32,522 nucleotides of DNA from the NCBI GenBank assembly GCA_015521465.1, contig WAOD01000035.1, positions 1 to 32,522 of the forward strand, read 5' to 3'. The notes beneath the pieces were generated by a model. That model did no database searches and had not been told where the DNA came from. It worked only from the letters and a program-made list of their open reading frames with translations. The position numbers and the translations under genes were made by a program. Every line of letters starts with the position of its first letter. Position 1 is the stretch's first letter. This document shows positions 24,242-32,522 of the stretch, in pieces. This DNA comes from DHVE2 group archaeon. GTDB taxonomy: Archaea > Thermoplasmatota > Thermoplasmata > Thermoplasmatales > Aciduliprofundaceae.

Positions 24242-25741
24242 GAGGATAGATATAGAAGTTGGTGGATACGAAGTTATTTTGAACGAAGAAGACGCAAAGG
24301 AACTTGGATTGCATCCGCAGGATAGAGCAAAGATGGGAATAAAGGGGAAATTGATTACAGCGATAGTGAACATATCCCAGAGCATGATAAAGCCCGGAGA
24401 GGTGGGTATGTTCGTTGAGATAAGCGAAAAGTTGAACGTTAAGAACGGAGACAAGGTGAAAATCACACCTACCACGAGGCCGCAGAGCGTGGATTACATA
24501 AAGAAAAAGATATTCGGAGAAAAATTGACCAAGGACGGATTTACGAGATAATAAAGGACATCTCAGATGATAACCTATCTCTTATAGAATTGACTTCCTA
24601 TGTAACCGCAATTCAGATTCGCGGCATGGACATGGATGAGACGGAGTGGACAACCATGGCGATGGTGGAATCCGGCGACACCTTAGATTTCGAGTACACC
24701 GTTTTCGATGTGCACAGCATTGGGGGGGTTCCTGGGAACAAGTACGCACCAATCGCAGTTCCAATAGCCGCAAGTTTAGGGCTCAAAATACCAAAGACAT
24801 CATCAAGGGCGATAAGCAGCGCCGCGGGCACCGCAGACCTGATGGAAGTCTTAACTCACGTGGATTTGAAGATAAGCGATATAAAGAGGATCGTGGACGA
24901 AGTGGGAGCAACGCTGGCATGGGGCGGCGCTGTGAATCTTGCACCGGCGGATGATAAAATCGTGCACGTGGAATATCCCCTCGGAATTGATCCTCACTCT
25001 CAGGTGTTAGCAAGTGTCATGGCGAAGAAGAAGGCGGTTGGAGCGAAATTCATGGTTTTGGATATACCCATGGGTCCCGAGACAAAGGTACCAGACGAAA
25101 GAACAGCAAGGAAATATGCCATGGATTTCATAGAATTGGGCTCAAGATTGGGTATCACGGTGGAGGCGGCAGTTACCTACGGAGGACAACCCGTCGGTCG
25201 AGCGATAGGCCCAGCACTGGAAGCAAAAGAGGCAATGATGGCTTTAGAAGGAAAGCCTGTGAGTACGTCCCTTTTGGAGAAGGCCACGGATATTGCGGGC
25301 ATGCTATTAGAATTAGGAAACATCGCGGAGAGAGGCGAGGGAAAAGACATGGCTCGGGAAGCCCTCAAGGCTGGAAAAGCGATGAAGAAGTTCCTGGAGA
25401 TAATAAACGCGCAGGGCTCAAGGGGCATCGAAAAGAGCGACGATGTGCCCGTTGGAAAGTACAAAGCGGATATACACTCGCCCGAAGAAGGGTATATATC
25501 CATCGTTTCGAACAAGGCACTGGTGAGAATTGCGAGAACCGCAGGGGCGCCCAAGGACAAAGGTGCGGGAATACTGCTGAACAAGAAGAAGAGCGATAAA
25601 GTGGAGAAAGGAGAAGTGCTCTACACCATATACGCTGATTCAAAAGCAAAGCTCGAAGAAGCGGTGAAAGTGGCGAAGATGCTCAAGCCCCTGCAAATCG
25701 AAGGCATGCTTTTGGAGCGGATACCCTCTTACAAGCGCTAA
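24225..25741 (+). CDS. deoA: AMP phosphorylase (archaeal DeoA family), split into two ORFs by an apparent frameshift near 24535-24550
   Basis: ORF 24225-24551 gives the N-terminal domain (MELKVKRIDIEVGGYEVILNEEDAKELGL). ORF 24590-25741 gives the rest (GMDMDETEWTTMAMVESGDTLDF, GGVPGNKYAPIAVPIAASLGLKIPKTSSRAISSAAGTADLMEVL). The second frame is open upstream as IYEIIKDISDDNLSLIELTSYVTA. Confidence 0.9.
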
Positions 25742-25785
25742 TTTTTTATTTTTTGGTTTTTTGGGCTCAGCACTCAAGATCCTCA

Positions 25786-27661
25786 TCATCTTTCAGCGAG
25801 GTATTCATCATCGCCCACGGGGATTATTTTTTTGGAATTGATAATCTTTTTCACTCTTCTTATAACATCTTCATTGCCTGTGTACTTTGCTTCGTCCATA
25901 ACCCAACTATAATTTTTCTCGTTAATGAGCTCATACAGAGCTTTTTTAGCAGCGTTGAAAACCCTATAACTGGGATGAACAAGGGATTCAACGATAAATC
26001 TAATGTAATCCTCCGTGAGAATGCCTCTTTTCATTAGCTCTTTTAGGATGATTATAGCCCGTGCAATGCAGTATTTATTGGTATGCTTTCTCGCATAAGA
26101 CACATAGACTATCTCATCGATGAACTCCAGAACTATCTCTTCACCTATGGGAATTATGCGTCTGAACCCTTCCATAATGTACTCGCTTTTCCATATTTCA
26201 TTTCTAATGGAACTTATTGCCCACACAAGCTCGGATTGATATTTTGTGATATAAAGCGATGGGTCAGGAGTTGAATAAAAAACATCAACCACCAAATTTA
26301 GAAAATGGGGATATTCAACAGCAATCTTCACCGCTTCATCAGGAACGTATTTCCCAACGTTTGCAAGAAACTTAAGAAAGTATTCCGTTTCCAGAGAATT
26401 TTTACTCCTGTTAGAATTGTAATCCTTTAAAATATCGTGGATAAATTTCACCATGGATGCGAACAGCTCGAGATTCGTTTTAGATGCATTACTGATCTCG
26501 TAGAATAAAGTGAAATAGTCTTTCGTTTTATAAATTGAGCTTTTAAGTGTATCTCGCATTCTTTTCTCATCAACCTTAGAAATTTTTGCATGGGATAAAG
26601 CAATCAGGAGAGCATCAAATGGTACAATGTTTGAATCATAGAGGTAAAGCTCTATAACCTTCTCTGGAACTCTCTTAGCTATCAATCTCGCACCCCACTC
26701 ATCCATTTTCCCGTATCTTTTCGCCAAGTGAATAACAAAATCCACATCTTTGCTTGCTATTCTGTAAATCCCCTTTCCTCTGAACTCCCGGTATTTATCT
26801 TCTACAATATCACGAAACAGCTGGGGTTTCTTTGTGGCAATTAAGCTAACCGCATAGAGAGCAGCCTGCCTTTCCCTGCGATCTGGAGAATTGAGAGATG
26901 CACTTATCTCCTCCATGTACCTGCATGGCTTGTCCATCACAGCTATTCGTCCAAGAAGAATTACGCAAGAAGCGTGGATTTTGGCATTCCTGTAAATTTT
27001 TTAGAATTTCTAATCCATATCCTGCTGGATTTTTTGCGGCCAACTTAGTAATCGCACTCACCGAGAAGTCTTCGATTTTAAGGATATATCTTAAATACGG
27101 GAGAACTTCGTAACTTCTCTCAGAAAAACCAAGTCCATCAACGGCAATAGACCTTATTCTATGGTTGTTACTGAAAAGCGCATTTTTGAGGATAGATAAC
27201 GCGTAATCGTCTTTTTTAGCAATAAGCCCCAAATATTTAGCTAAACTACTTGCATAGTGTATCGAAAGACATCCACAATCCTCTTCTTCATACCACTCTC
27301 TCTTAAGCACTTTGGATATTTCGTCCCAGAGGGAATCCACCAATTGAGGATCAATTAGATGTGGATTCGCATTGCCTATCTTTACAATTGTTTTTAGAGC
27401 AAGAAATTTTATTTTTCTCACTGCATATCCTTTAAATTTTCCCAATCGTTCACGATTCAAACCCACAAACTTGTAGAAGGAGCGATGTAAATCACCTTCG
27501 TTTATCCTCTCAATTACAAACTCCCTGTCCAGCAATTTTAAAAGGGAATCAATGGATTTCACATATCCGGGATATTTCGCCCCGATGTTTCCCAGAGAGA
27601 TTATGGAATTAACTCTTAGCTCCCGTTCAATCCTTCGATTGCATGTTTTCACGGCTTCCAA
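25786..27661 (-). pseudogene. HEAT-repeat-like helical protein split into two overlapping ORFs by a frameshift (25786-26940 and 26846-27661)
   Basis: Both ORFs are alpha-helical repeat-like. The C-terminus of the upstream ORF (SSWTNSCDGQAMQVHGGDKCISQFSRSQGKAG) is an out-of-frame reading of the downstream ORF's start. The downstream frame continues upstream as NAKIHASCVILLGRIAVMDKPCRYMEEISASL. Confidence 0.65.
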
Positions 27662-27684
27662 AATTTTTCTTTTCTATCTGTCAT

Positions 27685-28218
27685 TCATGATTTTCCATTT
27701 CTTCTCTCTATAGCCCTTTTTATCGTCTCTTTAGCTTTCTCGGCTCCTTCAAATCCGATTATTTTCACCCACTTGTTCTTCTCTAATTCCTTGTAATGCT
27801 CAAAGAAATGCCTTATCTGCTCCAGCACACTGCTCTGAAGGTCTTTAATATCCTGAATTCCATCATTTCTTGGGTCAACGGATGGGTGGGGTACTGCAAT
27901 GATTTTTCTGTCAGGGCCGTGCTCGTCTTCCGTAACAAGCATGCCTATTGGCATCGCTCTAACAAGAACGCCGTGGGGAAATGAATCGTAAGACACGACA
28001 AGGCAATCGATGGGATCATTGTCCTCTTCCATGGTGTCAGGAATGAAACCGTAGTTAAAAGGATAGAAGGAAGCTGTGTGTAAAACTCTATCCACCTTAA
28101 TCACGTTCATATCAAAATCGTACTCGCATTTTATGTTACTCCCTTTTGGCACTTCTATGAACACATAAACATCGTCTGGTGGGTTTATGCCTGCTTTCAT
28201 ACTGGGGGATTGCTTCAA
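27685..28218 (-). CDS. ppa: Inorganic pyrophosphatase (family I)
   Basis: VYVFIEVPKGSNIKCEYDFD, YPFNYGFIPDTMEEDNDPIDCLVVS, KIIAVPHPSVDPRNDGIQDIKDL, HFFEHYKELEKNKWVKIIGF. Confidence 0.97.
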   Translation of the reverse strand: MKQSPSMKAGINPPDDVYVFIEVPKGSNIKCEYDFDMNVIKVDRVLHTASFYPFNYGFIPDTMEEDNDPIDCLVVSYDSFPHGVLVRAMPIGMLVTEDEHGPDRKIIAVPHPSVDPRNDGIQDIKDLQSSVLEQIRHFFEHYKELEKNKWVKIIGFEGAEKAKETIKRAIERRNGKS

Positions 28219-28499
28219 AATATATTAAGATTTCCAAATGTTGAGTGAGTTGAATTCCTCGAAAAACATTGAAAAAATAGATAAAAATAAGGAGGTATTT
28301 AAATATAAAAGTCGTAGCCAGAACTTTAAAGAGAAGGGGGCATTGTCCCCTTTCTAAACCCCATTATTTTCTTTGGATGCTGGAGAGGACAAGAACCCGC
28401 CGGTGGTTCCTACTATTTTTATTTTTTGTAGAATTACAACTTACCCTACCAACCGATAAAATTAAATATCATGCAATGCCATGTATAGCTGGTGCCTGT

Positions 28500-28727
28500 A
28501 TGTTGCTCGTTAAGTTTGAAATATACAACGACGGAGAATACTGGTGTGCCCGTGGAATAGGAGTAGATATATTCACACAGGGCAAGACATTGGACGAGCT
28601 TATGGAAAACATCAAAGAGGCCGTGGAAGTGCACTTTGATGAAGCCCTTGAAAGTGGCGAAGATGTGAAAATAATCTCCATATCCGAGCTTGAGGTGCAT
28701 TCTTTTGCCAAAGCTGCCGGTAGTTAG
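28500..28727 (+). CDS. hicB: HicB-like antitoxin (partial RNase H fold)
   Basis: MLLVKFEIYNDGEYWCARGIGVDIFTQGKTLDELMENIKEAVEVHFDEAL; overlaps the following HicA-like ORF. Confidence 0.85.
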   Translation: MLLVKFEIYNDGEYWCARGIGVDIFTQGKTLDELMENIKEAVEVHFDEALESGEDVKIISISELEVHSFAKAAGS

Positions 28728-28953
28728 CGGAGACCAGTTAATAAAATTGCTTCTGAAATTAGGATACGAGATTGTGAGGCAGAGGGGGAGCCATGTTCGA
28801 TTAAGAAAAACAACAGAAGTAGGAGAACACAATATAACCGTGCCAAGGCACAACGAGATTGCAAAAGGAACTCTAAATGATATTCTCTCCAAAGTGGCGA
28901 TATGGAACGACATCCCAAAAGAAAAATTGATAGAATTGCTTAAAGAGATGTGA
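28690..28953 (+). CDS. hicA: HicA/YcfA-like mRNA interferase toxin (alternative TTG start at 28705)
   Basis: LPVVSGDQLIKLLLKLGYEIVRQRGSHVRLRKTTEVGEHNITVPRHNEIAKGTLNDILSKVAI. Confidence 0.92.
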   Translation: MRCILLPKLPVVSGDQLIKLLLKLGYEIVRQRGSHVRLRKTTEVGEHNITVPRHNEIAKGTLNDILSKVAIWNDIPKEKLIELLKEM

Positions 28954-29015
28954 ATTCACGCGCCTAACTCCCTATTCTTTTTGTTTTTTCTTTTGAGGGT
29001 ATTGGGTAGAATGTG

Positions 29016-29138
29016 TTGCGGATAAACGAAGGTTTGCAAGGCAAACTTTTGACGAGTGTAAGCGAGTCGTTTATCCGCTTGTTAGCAGACCCGAAGGGCG
29101 AGCCTGCAATAGCAGGCGAAGAGTTCCGCACGCCGCAA
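29016..29138. ncRNA. Candidate structured RNA or palindromic DNA element with nested inverted repeats
   Basis: Read directly: TTGCGG(29016-29021)/CCGCAA(29133-29138); CGGATAAACGA(29019-29029)/TCGTTTATCCG(29067-29077); GTTTGC-AAG-GCAAAC(29032-29046); CCC-GAA-GGG(29090-29098); GCCTGC-AATA-GCAGGC(29102-29117). Confidence 0.5.
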
Positions 29139-29204
29139 ATATTAATCATTTTATTGATTCTCTATCATTTTTTAATTTGAGTGAAGAAACGAATCAGATT
29201 GAAA

Positions 29205-29687
29205 TTATTTTGAATTTTTTTCTTTTATTTCGCGATCAACACTAATATTATCTAACTTTACATCCGCGTGGTCTATGGGCATGCCGTCGTAGGTGCGCGC
29301 CTGAGGAGTGGGATAATACCATTCCACATACACGGTGCTTTGCCATATTATCTCATTCTTCCATGGCTCCTGCATGTACATCTCCGGAGGTTCTGCATCA
29401 ACGGTAAAATTCACTTCTGCAGAGACTATCCTTCTTGCAATCTCGCCGGTGTATTCCCATGTGATTGTTACGGTGGAATTGTGCAGTATTACCGCTCCCT
29501 CCGTGGGATTTGTTATTGTTATATTGTCCCCTCTCACCATGTACGGCTGCACACACTGAGAGCTTTCACTTACCATGCTCATGCTGCTCAGCAGAACCAG
29601 AATTGTCACTACAAATCCAAAGAGGGGGTATTTTACGCCCCTCCTCCCCTTAACCCGTTCATCGTAATTTCCTTTCATCTCTTCCAT
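29205..29687 (-). CDS. Secreted/membrane-anchored protein of unknown function (possibly a truncated surface protein)
   Basis: Signal/TM YPLFGFVVTILVLLSSMSMVS followed by an Ig-like NPTEGAVILHNSTVTITWEYTGEIARR segment with several N-glycosylation sequons. Confidence 0.5.
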   Translation of the reverse strand: MEEMKGNYDERVKGRRGVKYPLFGFVVTILVLLSSMSMVSESSQCVQPYMVRGDNITITNPTEGAVILHNSTVTITWEYTGEIARRIVSAEVNFTVDAEPPEMYMQEPWKNEIIWQSTVYVEWYYPTPQARTYDGMPIDHADVKLDNISVDREIKEKNSK

Positions 29688-29838
29688 TTATTCTCATCTT
29701 ACTAATAAGGAGATATGTCTCCTTACAATTTACAGAAATGCCCTAAAACACAGGTGGTTTAATCAATCTCACATTTTGATCCTCCCCCCGACGAAGGTGC
29801 TTAAATTCACAGTTGTCCAACACTCGGAGGAGGGAAGA

Positions 29839-29887
29839 TTTAAATTTATGTTTTACTTACTCTAAAGTATGATACTTACGAGTAAGT
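29839..29887 (+). promoter_or_regulatory. TATA-like box (TTTAAATTTA) plus 33-bp near-palindrome (29855-29887) over the ATPase start codon
   Basis: ACTTACTCTAAAGTAT-G-ATACTTACGAGTAAGT; arms match at 14 of 16 positions; ATG at 29869-29871. Confidence 0.5.
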
Positions 29888-31230
29888 TTGTTGACAGGGG
29901 GGAAGAGATGAAATATCTTGAAAATAAGTATAAGAGTGGAAAGGCCGAGCTCATACTGCTCTATGGCAGGAGGAGAATCGGCAAAACATACCTTCTTCAG
30001 AAGTTAGTAAAAGAATTTGATGGTGTGTATCTCCTTGCAGAGGAAAGTGAGAATGTGCTTGAAGATTTTTCAAACATACTTGCGGATAAGTTCAACGATG
30101 TCGTGCTCCGGGAGAACCCGCTCAGAAGCTGGAACGCATTTTTCTCGTATTTAGTTGAGAAAAGCAAAGAGCGAATATTAGTAGTGATAGACGAGGTTCA
30201 GTATATCGCCAAGGGAGAAAAGGGATTTCTTTCAATTTTGCAGAAGCACTGGGATTCTTCTTTGCAGTATTCAAAAATAATGTTAGTTCTCTGCAGCTCA
30301 ACGGTGTCATTCATGGAAGGTGTAATGAGCTACAAATCCCCGCTTTACGGTAGAAAAACCGGAAGCTGGGAGGTTACCGAGATTCCCTATTACTACCTTC
30401 CCGATTTTTTCAATCTTAATTTGGAGGAAATAGTGAGGATATACTCTGTGTTTGGTGGTGTCCCCCAGTACTGGAGCAGTTACGATCCAAATAAAAACAT
30501 ATGGGAAAATATGAGAGAGTTAGTAATAGAAAAAGGCTCTAGATATTATGAGGAGCCAAAGTACCTGCTCAAGATGGAGCTGCGAGATGTATCCCGTTAT
30601 TTTGCCGTTCTGAGGAGCATTGCACAGGGATCAACGAGATTCGGAGAAATTGCAAACAAAAGCAGAATTGATAATAATTCTCTTGGAAAGTATCTATCTG
30701 TATTGGAGGACTTGGGTTATGTGGTGGTTGAGCGCTCTGTAAGAGCGAAAAAAGGCGGAATTTACCAAATAAAAGACAATTTCTTCGATTTCTGGTTCCG
30801 CTATGTGTATCCAAATCGTGCAAACATAGAGATGGGCATGGACATTGTGCCTCTTATAAAGGATGATTTCAACGTGTATGTGGGTAAAAAATTTGAAGAA
30901 TTGGCAAGGAAATACGTGATGATTCTCAACGCACATGGTAAATTGCCGGAGAAATACGAAAGCATGGGAAGGTGGTGGCATAAAGGCGAAGAAATAGATA
31001 TTGTAGGTATAGGTAAAAGAACTCTGTTGCTGGGAGAAGTAAAATGGAAGACTCTGAGCTGCAGAGATATAGAGAACATAATAAAATCTCTGGAGCAGAA
31101 AGCTGAGCACATTGGTCACAATAGTAAAGAAAAAAATTATCTGATCGTGGCACGGAAAATAAATTGCAAAAGGGAAGGCATTGCTCAGTTGTACGATCTA
31201 AATGACGTGTTTTCCCCATTCCCACGATGA
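29869..31230 (+). CDS. Archaeal ATPase (AAA, PF01637-like) with C-terminal DUF234-like nuclease-fold domain
   Basis: FVDRGEEMKYLENKY, Walker A LLYGRRRIGKTYLL, Walker B LVVIDEVQYIAK, IKDNFFDFWFRYVYPN, WWHKGEEIDIVGIGKRTLLLGEVKW. Confidence 0.93.
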   Translation: MILTSKFVDRGEEMKYLENKYKSGKAELILLYGRRRIGKTYLLQKLVKEFDGVYLLAEESENVLEDFSNILADKFNDVVLRENPLRSWNAFFSYLVEKSKERILVVIDEVQYIAKGEKGFLSILQKHWDSSLQYSKIMLVLCSSTVSFMEGVMSYKSPLYGRKTGSWEVTEIPYYYLPDFFNLNLEEIVRIYSVFGGVPQYWSSYDPNKNIWENMRELVIEKGSRYYEEPKYLLKMELRDVSRYFAVLRSIAQGSTRFGEIANKSRIDNNSLGKYLSVLEDLGYVVVERSVRAKKGGIYQIKDNFFDFWFRYVYPNRANIEMGMDIVPLIKDDFNVYVGKKFEELARKYVMILNAHGKLPEKYESMGRWWHKGEEIDIVGIGKRTLLLGEVKWKTLSCRDIENIIKSLEQKAEHIGHNSKEKNYLIVARKINCKREGIAQLYDLNDVFSPFPR

Positions 31231-31466
31231 ATCAAAATCAAAACTTTCAATTTCTTGTCCCTGACCTTCCTCTGAATTGGGTAGTTTCTCCTCACTATGC
31301 CCGCTATGACCAGCTTCTCTCTTCTCGTGATCTTTTCGCCTTTAACTCCCTCTGCAATCTTGTAAATGTCTTCCAAATTTATCTCGTCTCTTAGAGACAC
31401 CTCGTTTGCCAGCTGCATCGCCTCGTTTATTATCTTTCTAATCTGCCATTTTTTCAGCTCACGCAT
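31185..31466 (-). CDS. Small charged hypothetical protein
   Basis: 93 aa; its start overlaps the 3' end of the next upstream minus-strand ORF by 8 nt (operon-like). Its C-terminus overlaps the ATPase 3' end. Confidence 0.5.
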   Translation of the reverse strand: MRELKKWQIRKIINEAMQLANEVSLRDEINLEDIYKIAEGVKGEKITRREKLVIAGIVRRNYPIQRKVRDKKLKVLILIHRGNGENTSFRSYN

Positions 31467-32496
31467 ACCCTTCTACCCCTCCATTTATCTCCACCCGAGG
31501 CTTGTTCAAAAGCATCCTTATGCCCCCAGCAATGGTGTTGAGGCTGTCGTTCACCTCTTTTTTCAGCGCTTCTATCTGGCTATTTATCGAGCCCATCTTT
31601 TTATCTTGCTTGTTTATTAGCTCAGATAGGCGTGATAAATTATTTACCGTGAACTCTGCAAAGAGATTTATGTAATCCAATAGCTCATTTATTCGCTTAT
31701 CATGCTTCTCGTTGTAAGTGTGCAGCAAATCCGCAATTACCCCGCTCTGCTGGGGCGTGAAAAGCCCGGTCAATGATAAGCCCATGGCGGTCTCCACGGC
31801 ATCTTCCGGGCCGTGAAACTCGTATTCACCCTCTTTCCACTCGCTGTGGTCCTCCACGATTTCCAGAACTCCCGCACGGTAGCCCGCGTATTCTTTTTTA
31901 TTTATTGCTCCGTGCATCGTTACCCGCGCTCCTTTTAATTCATTAACTACCCACACGCCCATGTATTCCTGCAGCTCTTTGAGCCAGTCTTCGCCCTTGG
32001 GAAATATCTGCGCCTTTAACGTTCTCTCTGACACAACCCACTTCACATTCTCGGTCTCAAATACCCACTGCCTGCCGGGGTCGTTCTCGTTGGGCGGCTT
32101 TTTGTTGAAGAAAGGGGACACGGATGATTGCATTGATTTCAAATGCCCCCACACTGTCTCCGGGATTGTAATCACTTTGTCCACTCTCTGCCCGTGAAGG
32201 TTTAACGAGGGCAGCTTGTATTTAGGCGCAGTCCCGTTGCGGGTGCCCATGGGGGTAGGCCCTCCTTCCAGAAACGCCAGTGCCCGTGCTTCATCTTCCA
32301 GAGCATACTTGCCCCATTCACCGGGAACCCTGTAAATTATGCTCCTTCTGAGAAGGTAATAGACCGCACTTTGCACAGTGCGGTACTTTGTGCGCTTTGA
32401 ATACATGTCAGGATCGTTGAAAATCTTGTACAATTCTTTAATCGTGTAAACTTTTCCCGGGTTGTTGTAGAATATCGCACAGGTTCTCTTTAACAC
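31459..32496 (-). CDS. Hypothetical protein with N-terminal winged-helix-like region and C-terminal coiled coil; frame stays open to the window edge so the start is uncertain
   Basis: NPGKVYTIKELYKIFNDPDM...RTVQSAVYYLLRRSIIYRVPGEWGKYAL winged-helix-like; INKQDKKMGSINSQIEALKKEVNDSLNTI coiled coil. GTG start at 32496, but the frame is open upstream. Confidence 0.6.
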   Translation of the reverse strand: MLKRTCAIFYNNPGKVYTIKELYKIFNDPDMYSKRTKYRTVQSAVYYLLRRSIIYRVPGEWGKYALEDEARALAFLEGGPTPMGTRNGTAPKYKLPSLNLHGQRVDKVITIPETVWGHLKSMQSSVSPFFNKKPPNENDPGRQWVFETENVKWVVSERTLKAQIFPKGEDWLKELQEYMGVWVVNELKGARVTMHGAINKKEYAGYRAGVLEIVEDHSEWKEGEYEFHGPEDAVETAMGLSLTGLFTPQQSGVIADLLHTYNEKHDKRINELLDYINLFAEFTVNNLSRLSELINKQDKKMGSINSQIEALKKEVNDSLNTIAGGIRMLLNKPRVEINGGVEGYA

Positions 32497-32522
32497 GTAT
32501 CCGTTGCGGGAATGATTGCTTC

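Noticed and set aside
24535-24551. Programmed -1 ribosomal frameshift in the AMP phosphorylase gene
   Set aside because: No clear X XXY YYZ slippery heptamer at the switch; a single-base deletion or sequence error is simpler.
29016-29138. Integron attC-like site
   Set aside because: Overall hairpin shape and GTTAGC are suggestive, but the RYYYAAC/GTTRRRY core pair is not present as expected and no integrase is in the window.
28964-29149. 61-aa minus-strand ORF across the structured element
   Set aside because: Its sequence is mostly a translation of nested inverted repeats, so a structural element is a better explanation.

Overview
The window looks like a chromosomal segment from a thermoplasmatal archaeon, probably close to Aciduliprofundum/DHVE2. 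That placement is inferred from gene content and style; no search was run. Housekeeping genes present: a phosphohexomutase (5' end cut by the window), RFC small subunit, NOP5, MoaE, an E1-like protein, a MoaD-like protein, ferredoxin, Hef helicase/nuclease, ribose-1,5-bisphosphate isomerase, AMP phosphorylase and inorganic pyrophosphatase. The most interesting accessory content is a Tad/archaellum-like secretion ATPase and membrane platform (2.6-7.1 kb), plus a separate operon of pilin-like proteins ending in a 1586-aa surface protein that carries an apparently intact bacterial-type GH25 lysozyme domain (about 17.47-18.06 kb). The right end (28.3-32.5 kb) is an accessory region: a HicB/HicA pair, a highly structured palindromic element (29016-29138), an archaeal ATPase with a 33-bp near-palindrome over its start codon, and a coiled-coil/winged-helix protein. 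Three loci (9754-10917, 24225-25741, 25786-27661) read as single genes broken by frameshifts, which may be real decay or sequence error. I saw no rRNA, convincing tRNA, CRISPR array or transposase.
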